This document shows, one piece after another, positions 32,954 through 41,000 of a stretch of DNA of 64,000 nt. A program made the position numbers and the translations under genes. Origin of the DNA: UBA6522 sp965204155 (GTDB lineage Bacteria > Pseudomonadota > Gammaproteobacteria > Steroidobacterales > Rariloculaceae); NCBI GenBank assembly GCA_965204155.1, contig OZ241971.1, positions 3,534,001 to 3,598,000 of the forward strand, written 5' to 3'. A model generated the notes under the pieces. That model did no database searches and was not told the origin of the DNA. It saw only the letters and a program-made list of their open reading frames with translations. Numbering within the stretch: the stretch's first letter is position 1; each line of letters opens with the position of its first letter.

Positions 32954-32970
32954 GGCGGCGGGCCAGGACA

Positions 32971-33711
32971 ATGGCGACCGCAGCGTCACTTCCACCCGGG
33001 GTCACCGCTGCCGTCCTGCGGGTCAACGGCGAGGACTATCCCGTGGTTTTCCCCATTCACCACACCTTGCTGGAAGTCCTGCGGGAGAAATGCGGGTTGA
33101 CGGGCACCAAGCACGGCTGCGAACTGGGCGAGTGCGGCGCCTGCGCGGTACGGGTGGACGGAGAAGCCGTTCTGTCGTGCCTGAAGCTCGCCGTCGAGGT
33201 TCAGGGCAGCTCGGTGGAGACCGTGGAGGGCCTGCAGGACGACAACGAACTGCATCCCCTGCAACGGGCGTTCGCCGATTTCGGCGCCGCTCAGTGCGGC
33301 TATTGCACGCCGGGCATCCTCATGGTGGCAAGCGCGTTGCTGGATCGAAACGACGACCCGGACGACGCGGAGATTTTCGAAGCGCTGTCCGGAAACCTGT
33401 GCCGGTGCACCGGCTACCACCGAATCGTAACGGCGGTGCGTTGGGCGGGCGCGATGGCGCGCGGCGACGACTGGCGGCCCCCGGAAGAAGACTTCCACGG
33501 TGCCGATTCGCCGGCTCCGTACCCGGCATCGCGGCCTGCCGCGCTGTCGGTGGGCGTCGGTGAATCCCGGCCTGGAGGCGAAGTTGAATCGCGGCCTGCG
33601 GGCGAAGGTGAATTGCGGCCTGCGAGCGAACGTGAATTGCGGTTGGCGGGCGAAGTTGAATCGTGGCCTGTGGGTGAAAGTAAATTGGAGCGCGTGAGCG
33701 ATGGCGGCTAA
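32971..33711 (+). CDS. hcrC: 4-hydroxybenzoyl-CoA reductase-type small subunit (2x[2Fe-2S]) with repeat tail
   Basis: A 246-residue iron-sulfur subunit of a molybdenum hydroxylase. The plant-type [2Fe-2S] domain (KHGCELGECGACAVRVDGEAVLSC) precedes the helical [2Fe-2S] domain (QCGYCTPGILM, NLCRCTGYHRIV). The core ends near residue 165; family members stop at about 160. Beyond that, some 80 residues form a low-complexity tail of 8-residue repeats (VESRPAGE, GELRPASE, RELRLAGE, VESWPVGE) encoded by 24-base tandem repeats. The hcr assignment comes from the partner subunit with the extra iron-sulfur loop. It overlaps the large-subunit gene by 11 bases, so the tail also spaces the two genes. Confidence 0.82.
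   Translation: MATAASLPPGVTAAVLRVNGEDYPVVFPIHHTLLEVLREKCGLTGTKHGCELGECGACAVRVDGEAVLSCLKLAVEVQGSSVETVEGLQDDNELHPLQRAFADFGAAQCGYCTPGILMVASALLDRNDDPDDAEIFEALSGNLCRCTGYHRIVTAVRWAGAMARGDDWRPPEEDFHGADSPAPYPASRPAALSVGVGESRPGGEVESRPAGEGELRPASERELRLAGEVESWPVGESKLERVSDGG
33559..33700 (+). repeat. 24-bp tandem repeat, five full copies plus a decayed sixth
   Basis: Units run 33559-33582, 33583-33606, 33607-33630, 33631-33654 and 33655-33678, each close to GTTGAATCGCGGCCTGCGGG followed by CGAA; a decayed partial unit reaches 33700. All copies stay in frame at the 3' end of the small-subunit gene and run up to the next ATG. Confidence 0.9.
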
Positions 33712-36259
33712 CCCGAAGGCCGATCCCATCGGCGCCGGACGCGAATCCCGGGAAGAGTACCGGCTCATCGGTACGGCCTTTCGGCGCGTGGATGGCCGTG
33801 CCAAGGTCACCGGTCAGACGCAGTTCGCCGACGATCTCAATTTCCCGCGCATGGCTTACGTAAAGCTCGTGCGCAGTACGGTTCCCCACGCGCGCATCAG
33901 GAATATCGACCTGTCGGCGGCAGAGGCCATGGACGGCGTGCTGGGCACGCTGGTCGGCACGGAACTGCCGGACAAGTTCGGCATCCTGCCGGTTTCCGAG
34001 GACGAACACGCGCTGGCGGTGGACACGGTTCGCTTCGTCGGCGATCCCGTCGCCGCCGTCGCGGCGGTCTCCGAAGACATCGCCCATGAGGCCGCATTGG
34101 CGGTGAGGGTGGAATACGAACTCCTGCCCACGATCTCGAACTTCAACGAGGCGCTCAAGACGCCCGAACCGCAAATGCACGACTACGCGGATGACGGAAA
34201 CATCCACAAGAAAGTGTCCCTCAAGTTCGGCGCCGTGGAGGAGGGCTTCGACGAAGCGGACGTGATCCTCGAGGACACCTGCTATTTCGAGGGCAATACC
34301 CACCTCGCCATGGAGCAGCACAGCGCCGTCGGCGTTCCCGAGGACGAAGGCCGGGTGACGGTGTATTCGTCCACGCAGACGCCGCACTACGTGCACCGGG
34401 CGCTGACCAAGGTGCTGGGGCTGCCGGCGTCGCGCATCCGCGTGGTGGCCTGTTCCAACGGCGGCGGCTTCGGCGGCAAGAGCGATCCCTTCAACCACGA
34501 GATGGTGGTGGCCAAGCTGGCTCTCACCCTCGGGCGCCCCTGCAAGGTGACGCTCACGCGCGAGGAAGTCTTCTACTGCCATCGCGGCCGCCACCCGGTG
34601 CTGATGCACCTGAAGACCGGCTTCAAGAAGGACGGCTCGATCACCTCGCAGCACCTCCGCACCGCGCTGGACGGCGGCGCGTTCGGGAGCTATGGCGTGG
34701 CCAGCACGTACTACACCGGCGCGCTCCAGACCACCACGTACAGGATCCCCAATTACTGGTTCGAGGGCGCCCGCGCCTTCACCAACAAGCCGCCCTGCGG
34801 CCCGAAGCGCGGTCACGGCACGCCGCAGCCCCGCTTCGCCTTCGAGGTGCACCTGGACAAGGCGGCTCACCACCTGGGCATCGATCCCGCCGAGTTGCGG
34901 CTCAGGAACCTGCAGCCGCCCGACTCGGTGACGGCGAACTGGCTGCGCATCGGCTCCATCGAACTGGGCGAGTGCATTGAGGCCGTGGTGCGCGGCAGCG
35001 GCTGGAAGGAGCGCTACGGCAAGCTGCCCGAAGGCCGGGGCCTGGGGCTTGCCTGCGGCGCCTACCTCTGCGGCGCCGGCCTGCCGATCTACTGGAACCA
35101 CATGCCCCAGTCCGGCGTGCAGATCAAGCTGGACCGCAGCGGATGCGTGGCCGTGTTCTGCGGCGAGACCGAGATCGGCCAGGGTTCGGACTCGGTGCTC
35201 GCCGCCATCGTGGCCGAGATTCTGGGGATAGAGCTGGAGGACATCCGCCTCTGCGTGGGCGACACCGACCTCACCCCGGTCGATCTGGGAAGCTACTCCT
35301 CGCGGGTCACCATGATGGTGGGCCATGCCGCCATGCAGGCCGCCGAGCGCGCCCGGGACACCATTGCCAGGGCAGTCGCGGCGCAATTGGAGGTCTCCGA
35401 GGCGGAACTGGTGTTCGCGGACCGGCGCGTCTTTCCCGCCGGCGACCCGGACAGGGGACTCGATTTCAATGCGGCCGTGGTGGCGGCCGAGGCCCGCTTC
35501 GGCACCCTCGGCACCACCGGTTCCTACATTCCTCCGCGTGCGCCGGGGCGTTACCGCGGCGCCGGCGTGGGGCCATCGCCCACCTATTCCTACTCCGCTG
35601 CCGTGGTCGAGGTGGAAGTGGACCCGCAAACCGGCGTCTACGACTGCAAGCACGTCTGGATGGCGCACGACATCGGCCAGGCCATCAACCCGGTGTTGGC
35701 GCTGGGCCAGATCGAGGGCAGCATCTACATGGGCCTCGGCGAGGCGATGATGGAGGAACAGGTGTTCCGGCGCCTGCCCAAGCGCCTGTCCTCCGCGCTG
35801 GTCCACAAGATGCCGTCGCTGCTGGAATACAAGAGTCCCGGCTTCCACGACATGCCCGGGATGACCAGCTACATGATCGAATCCAGGGACGATCGCGCGC
35901 CCATGGGCGCCAAGGAAGTCGGCCAGGGTCCCTTGCTGCCGATCATGCCGGCGGTGGTGAATGCCATCTTCGATGCGGTCGGTGTGCGGGTCGACCAGGT
36001 GCCGGCGACGCCGGAACTGGTCCTGAAGGCGCTGGAAGCCAGGGCGAAGGGTCGTCCGGCGAGAGCTGGTCCCGCGCGGTTCCCCAAGGTCGACTACGGC
36101 ACGCCGGTGGAAGTGCCGACGCCGGAACAGGGCGGCGACGGCCGCGCTAGGCACGATCCGAAGCATCGCGGCCGGAGCGTGCGCGCGGCTTCCGGAACCA
36201 TGAAGGACCGCGAAGACGCCCTGAAGGAGCGGCGCAGTGATACGCTTACCACCGCTTGA
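33701..36259 (+). CDS. hcrA: 4-hydroxybenzoyl-CoA reductase-type large (molybdopterin) subunit
   Basis: An 852-residue catalytic subunit. Hammerhead domain (RAKVTGQTQFADDLNFPRMAYVKLVRSTVPHARI), then the molybdenum-binding domains: NGGGFGGKSDPFNHEMV, PPCGPKRGHGTPQPRFAFEVHLDKAA, GETEIGQGSDSVLAAIVAEILG, and near the end MGAKEVGQGPLLPIMPAVVNAI, with the active-site Glu in GAKE. In Thauera the homologue removes the para-hydroxyl of 4-hydroxybenzoyl-CoA to give benzoyl-CoA. The last 55 or so residues after PKVDYGTPVEVP are charged, disordered and not part of the family core. It overlaps the small-subunit gene by 11 and the next gene by 23 bases, indicating coupled translation. Confidence 0.85.
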   Translation: MAANPKADPIGAGRESREEYRLIGTAFRRVDGRAKVTGQTQFADDLNFPRMAYVKLVRSTVPHARIRNIDLSAAEAMDGVLGTLVGTELPDKFGILPVSEDEHALAVDTVRFVGDPVAAVAAVSEDIAHEAALAVRVEYELLPTISNFNEALKTPEPQMHDYADDGNIHKKVSLKFGAVEEGFDEADVILEDTCYFEGNTHLAMEQHSAVGVPEDEGRVTVYSSTQTPHYVHRALTKVLGLPASRIRVVACSNGGGFGGKSDPFNHEMVVAKLALTLGRPCKVTLTREEVFYCHRGRHPVLMHLKTGFKKDGSITSQHLRTALDGGAFGSYGVASTYYTGALQTTTYRIPNYWFEGARAFTNKPPCGPKRGHGTPQPRFAFEVHLDKAAHHLGIDPAELRLRNLQPPDSVTANWLRIGSIELGECIEAVVRGSGWKERYGKLPEGRGLGLACGAYLCGAGLPIYWNHMPQSGVQIKLDRSGCVAVFCGETEIGQGSDSVLAAIVAEILGIELEDIRLCVGDTDLTPVDLGSYSSRVTMMVGHAAMQAAERARDTIARAVAAQLEVSEAELVFADRRVFPAGDPDRGLDFNAAVVAAEARFGTLGTTGSYIPPRAPGRYRGAGVGPSPTYSYSAAVVEVEVDPQTGVYDCKHVWMAHDIGQAINPVLALGQIEGSIYMGLGEAMMEEQVFRRLPKRLSSALVHKMPSLLEYKSPGFHDMPGMTSYMIESRDDRAPMGAKEVGQGPLLPIMPAVVNAIFDAVGVRVDQVPATPELVLKALEARAKGRPARAGPARFPKVDYGTPVEVPTPEQGGDGRARHDPKHRGRSVRAASGTMKDREDALKERRSDTLTTA

Positions 36260-37376
36260 TTTCCGCTCGCCCTCCAGCCTGCGGGAAGTGCTGGACCTGC
36301 TGGACGGCCGCGGCCCGAACGGCGGGAGTGACAGCGGGGTGAGCCAGGGAAACGGAGGTGGCGGAGCAGGTCAGGGCGGCGGACGCGGCGGTGGCGGCCC
36401 CGGCGGGACGAACGGCATCGGAGACGTGCGTCTGGTCGCCGGCGGCACCGATCTCTGGCCCAACATGAAACGGCGCCACCAGCAGGCCGGCACCGTCGTC
36501 AGCCTGATGGGAATTGATGAACTGCGGGGTATCGGGGAGGCGCCGCAGGGCCTGGAGATCGGTTCCACGGTTACCCTGACCGCGTTGTTGCGCAGCGATG
36601 CCGTTCGCGACCGCTATCCGGGATTCGCCCGCGCCGTAGCGGCCATCTCCTCGCCGCCCCTGCGCAACATGGGAACGCTCGGGGGCAATCTCTGCGTGGA
36701 TACCCGCTGCACCTACTACAACCAGACCGAGGAATGGCGCCGCTCCATCGACTACTGCATGAAGGAGCAGGGCTCGATCTGCTGGGTCGCCACCAATTCG
36801 CCCCGCTGCTGGGCCCACTCGGCCAGCGACGCCGCACCCATGCTCTGCGCGCTGGGCGCACGGGTCAGGCTGATTTCCTCCGGTGGCGAGCGGGAGATTC
36901 CCCTCACCGACCTGTATCGCGACGACGGCATCGAGTACCTGGGCATGCGTCCCGGCGAGATCCTTACGCGGGTCATCGTCCCCGCCGATTCCGATCGCGA
37001 CCATTGCCGCTCGGCGTTCTGGAAGCTCCGCCGCAGGGGTTCCATCGACTTTTCGGTGCTGTCGGTGGCGGTCGCGCTGTGGATGGACGACAGGAATGTG
37101 GTCGACCGCGCGGCCGTCTACCTCGGCGCCGTGGGCTCAAGCCCCGTGTGCGTCAGTGACTTGGAAGACCTGCTGATTGGCAAGGAACTGACCGAGGATC
37201 TGATCGCGGCAGTCGCCCACCGGGCTCGCAAGGACGCCACGCCCATGAGCAATACCGACTTCGTGCCGGCATGGCGGGGCAAGATGGCCGAACACTATAC
37301 CCACGCCGCCCTCTGCGACGCGGCCGGGCTCCCGGTTCGCCGCCAGGCGCCAAAGCACGGCCTGACGGTTGTCTGA
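36237..37376 (+). CDS. hcrB: 4-hydroxybenzoyl-CoA reductase-type FAD subunit with extra [4Fe-4S] loop
   Basis: A 379-residue FAD-binding subunit (VAGGTDLWPNMKRR, NMGTLGGNLCVDTRCTYYNQ). Its decisive feature is the cysteine-bearing insertion after the FAD loop: Cys in GGNLCVDTRC, DYCMKEQGSICW and SPRCWAH. In the family only 4-hydroxybenzoyl-CoA reductase beta subunits carry this [4Fe-4S] loop, which lets them take electrons from ferredoxin and run the reaction reductively. A Gly/Ser/Asn-rich insert of about 28 residues (about 26-55) interrupts the N-terminal FAD domain before IGDVRLVAGG. The GTG start has AAGGAG upstream, inside the large-subunit gene. Last gene of the rightward operon. Confidence 0.88.
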   Translation: MIRLPPLDFRSPSSLREVLDLLDGRGPNGGSDSGVSQGNGGGGAGQGGGRGGGGPGGTNGIGDVRLVAGGTDLWPNMKRRHQQAGTVVSLMGIDELRGIGEAPQGLEIGSTVTLTALLRSDAVRDRYPGFARAVAAISSPPLRNMGTLGGNLCVDTRCTYYNQTEEWRRSIDYCMKEQGSICWVATNSPRCWAHSASDAAPMLCALGARVRLISSGGEREIPLTDLYRDDGIEYLGMRPGEILTRVIVPADSDRDHCRSAFWKLRRRGSIDFSVLSVAVALWMDDRNVVDRAAVYLGAVGSSPVCVSDLEDLLIGKELTEDLIAAVAHRARKDATPMSNTDFVPAWRGKMAEHYTHAALCDAAGLPVRRQAPKHGLTVV

Positions 37377-37428
37377 ACCTGGAGCCGCTGCGGGCGCAAT
37401 CGGCTGTCCATGCGTGGTCGCGGGTGCC

Positions 37429-37818
37429 TTACTTCATGTCGATGTAGGGCACAGGTACCAGGCGATGACCCACCATGTCCACGGCTGCTTGAGCCTGCTC
37501 CAGGATGACGTAGCCCAGCAGCGGTTCGAAGTCTTCCTCTCCCCCCGATTCCGCATCGAGGAAGACCACTTCGTTCCAGACGGGCCGGAATCCCTCGATC
37601 TTGATCTCAACCGGGGCACAGGCTTCGCCGCTGATGACTTCCTGGTTGGCCAGCAACAGCTTGACAGGCTCGGCGCGCAGAAATCGGCCGAGTCTCGCCT
37701 TCCACGACCGGGGAAGAATCAATGCACCCGCGCCGGTATCGACGAGCATCCCGCACCGGATGGACTTGTCCTCGTCGAGCCGATTGGTAATGGTTGTTTG
37801 GGCAATGATCCGCCCCAC
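37429..37818 (-). CDS. Retropepsin-like (clan AA) aspartic protease
   Basis: A 129-residue single-domain protein. The catalytic motif is GMLVDTGAGALILPRSW, a DTGA loop followed by the hydrophobic LIL of retropepsins. A second hydrophobic-glycine stretch (PLLGYVILEQAQAAVDM) matches the family's C-terminal part. Such proteins dimerise to make one active site; many bacterial copies are of unknown role. I chose the GTG at 37818 because GGGGGGAG lies a few bases upstream; an ATG at 37950 would add 44 residues lacking the fold. It is convergent with the reductase operon and lies downstream of the SNF2 helicase region on another transcript. Confidence 0.75.
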   Translation of the reverse strand: MGRIIAQTTITNRLDEDKSIRCGMLVDTGAGALILPRSWKARLGRFLRAEPVKLLLANQEVISGEACAPVEIKIEGFRPVWNEVVFLDAESGGEEDFEPLLGYVILEQAQAAVDMVGHRLVPVPYIDMK

Positions 37819-38037
37819 GGTAATCTCCCCCCTGACGGTGGCTGGGCCAGATGCAGTCTGCCGAGCATTGTATGCCACCGTCAACGCGGTTGAAAACGAG
37901 CGCAGGTCTCCTGGCATTTGACGCAGCACCTTCCATCGACGACAAATCAATCAGTTACGCCAGATTTGTCGGTGAGTTGGGAAAGTAAGGCTACCCGCCC
38001 CAGGCCCCTTCGCTTCCGGTCCGCTTGCGCCGAAACC

Positions 38038-41000
38038 CTACCCGCGTGTACGCGGCCCGGCATCCCGCAGCGGTTGGCGGATCAGGTCCAGCAACTCGTC
38101 CGTGCTTAATTTCGCGGTGGCGTCGGCACCTTCGAGCAGCCTGTCCGCCAGCTCCCGCTTGTGGTGGTGTAGGTCGACAATCTGCTCCTCGATGGTGCCC
38201 TCGGCGACCAGGCGGTAGATCGTCACAGGGCGGGTCTGGCCGATTCGGTGGGCCCGGTCGGATGCCTGGTCCTCGACCGCTGGGTTCCACCACGGGTCCA
38301 TGTGGATCACGTAGTCCGCTGCGGTCAGGTTGATGCCCGTGCCGCCCGCCTTTAGAGAAATCAGGAAGACTTCGCCGTCGCCGGACTGGAACGCCCGGAT
38401 GCGTTTGCGGCGGGCTTTTGCTGTCGTGCCGCCGTCCAGGTACTGATATTCGATATGCCTTGCCCGGAGGTATTCCTCGATCAATTTCAGATGCTTCACG
38501 AACTGCGAGAAGACCAGCACCCGGTGCCCGCCGGAACGCAACTCGCCCAGAATGGCGGCGAACGTCTCGAGTTTCGAGCTTCCGGGCGAGGCGGCCATTG
38601 GCTGGCCATCCGAATCGGCCATCGCTTCCACCACCGCTTCCGGCTCCGATTCGGCGGTCGCTCCCGCGAGCGCACGGGACTCCCCTTTGTTGAACGACCT
38701 TGTCGCCAGACGCGGATGGCAGCAGGCGAGGCGCAGCCTCATCAGGTGGGCGAACACCTGGAAGCGTTCGCCGTCCGCCGCGGACGGCGCGCCCAGGCGG
38801 GCGGCTTCGAGTTCCTCGACCGCCCGCTGGCGAAGCGCTTCGTACATGGCGGCCTCCGCGCCGGACAGCGGTACGCGTATCGTGACTTCTGTGCGCTCCG
38901 GCAGATCGTCGAGCACATCGCTCTTCAGCCGGCGCAGCACGAACGGCGCGATGATCCCGCGCAGCCTCGCGCGGGCCTGCTCGTCGCCGTCGCGCTCCAC
39001 CGGTTCGGAGAACCGCTGGCGGAACTTCTCGCGCGAGCCCAGCAATCCGGGGTTCAGGAAGCCGAACAGCGAATGCAGGTCCGACAGATTGTTCTGAATG
39101 GGTGTGCCGGTGGTCACCACGCGAAAATCGGCGCTCAGCCGCCGTGCCGCGCGTGCCCGCTTGGTGGCGGGGTTCTTGATCGCCTGGGCTTCGTCCAGAA
39201 CGGCGGTATGCCATGGGACGGCCGCCAGCCGTTCGGCATCGTTCTGCAGCAGCCCGTAGCTGGTGACGAACAGGTCGAACGGCGCGGGACCGTCGAGCAG
39301 TTCCGCCCGCCGCGCCGCGGAGCCTGCGTAGACGCGGACGTTCAGAGTCGGCGCGAATCGCCGCGCCTCGTCGGTCCAATTGGCGACCACGGAGGTCGGG
39401 GCGACCACCAGCGCCGGGCCGTCCGGCGCCCGCTGCAACAGCACGGCGAGGGATTGCACGGTCTTGCCGAGTCCCATGTCGTCGGCCAGGCAGGCCCCGG
39501 CGCCCAGCCGGCTCAACCGCGCCAGCCAGCGATAGCCCTCGGTCTGGTAGGGGCGCAACTCGGCCTGAAGCGTGGCCGGCAGCGGCGGTTCCCACCCGAG
39601 CGAGGCATCGATGCGCTCGTTCAGGTCCCGCCAACCGCCGTCGGCATCCAGGGAGGCATCCGCAAACAGGTCGCCAAGGGGCGATGCCGCCAGCGCATGC
39701 ACGCGCACCGCCCCGCCCGCCGCCGCCGCCGACAGGCTGGCGAGGCTGTCCAGTTGCCGGCGCAGCGCGGCGCTCAGGGCGAGAAACCGGCCGTCGTCGA
39801 GCTTGACGAAGCGGGATCGGGGACTCGCGTCGAGAAGGTCCAGCAGGCGCTTCAGGTCGAGCACGGTGGCGTCGTCCACGGCCAGCGTCCCGGATGTCTC
39901 CAGCCACTGGTCGGCGGTCCTGACCGAAAGCGACAACGACGGCGTGGAATGCCGGGCGGCGATGCGGAAGGGCTCCCCGCTGGGCCACTTGCAGCGCGCT
40001 CCCGCGGCGGCGATCAGCTCCAGCAGTTCCAGGCAATGCATCGGATCCGGGATTTCCAGGGGCGCGTATTTGGTGGGCCGGGATGCCAGCGGCGGGCACC
40101 GTTCGACCAGGCGCTCCACCCCGGCCCGCTCCGCTTCGAGGTCGCGCCTGGCCTGGAAGCTGACTCCATTGAGGTTGGCGAATACCGTGCTGCCTCCCTT
40201 GCCCGGCTCATGGAACTGGTCGGAATCGGAAATGGGTTCGACCAGCAACGACGCCTTGAGCCCGGTCTGGTACGGTTCCATGCGGATCCACGGTTCGGGG
40301 TCGGCTTCGACCGCCGTGGCCGACTCGGCCTCGCCGGCGGCGCTCTGCACGCGGACGCTGGAGGCGAGATCCGAGATGGCCTCGAGCAGGCGGGGCCTGG
40401 CGCTCGCGGGCAGCGTCAGGCCGCCCTCCGGCACCAGGCGGGCGATGCGCATCTGGTCCGCCGTGAACCGGGTGATTTCGATGCGGTCCCCCACGCCCGC
40501 GCCGATCATCCACGAGTAGTCGGTGCCCCAGGGGTACGGCTGCATCGTGACGCGCACGCTGTCGCCGGGTTCCTCGTCGACGCGCAACTCGGGCTCCACT
40601 CGGACGATGTCGATGGGGCCGCCATCGGCGTCTAAGACATGCGGGTGCCCGGCCAGCGCGTACAGTCCGCCGGGGCCGATGCGGTGCTCGGTACGGTTCC
40701 AGGTTTCGTGCCGGCGGATGGCGGCTGCGGCGGCGCGGTCGGCGTCGGTCAAGTGTTTCATCTTGTGGGCTTGCTCGGCCAGGCGCCGCAGGGCGACCTT
40801 GCGGCCCTTGCTCCAGCCGCCCCCGCGCGTGCGCCGCTGCTCGCGGACCGCCACCTCTATATCGTGTTCGTAGTCCAGAACCTGCCATACCAGCCGCTTC
40901 TCCACGGGCGCAGCGGCCCGCTTGCGGGGCTTCTTGCGCCCGACTTCGAATGCCAGTTGTTCGAGTTCCTTGAGCGAACGTTCCCAGGGGTCCGCGGGGA

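Noticed and set aside
33559..33700. CRISPR array
   Set aside because: The repeats are directly adjacent without spacers and are translated in frame; no cas gene is present.
33320..36166. 948-residue antisense frame opposite the reductase large subunit
   Set aside because: Low-complexity Arg/His-rich translation and no motif; it is a shadow of hcrA and of the 24-bp repeat.
38455..40635. 726-residue plus-strand frame opposite the SNF2 gene
   Set aside because: No recognisable domain; the opposite strand carries all SNF2 motifs in order.
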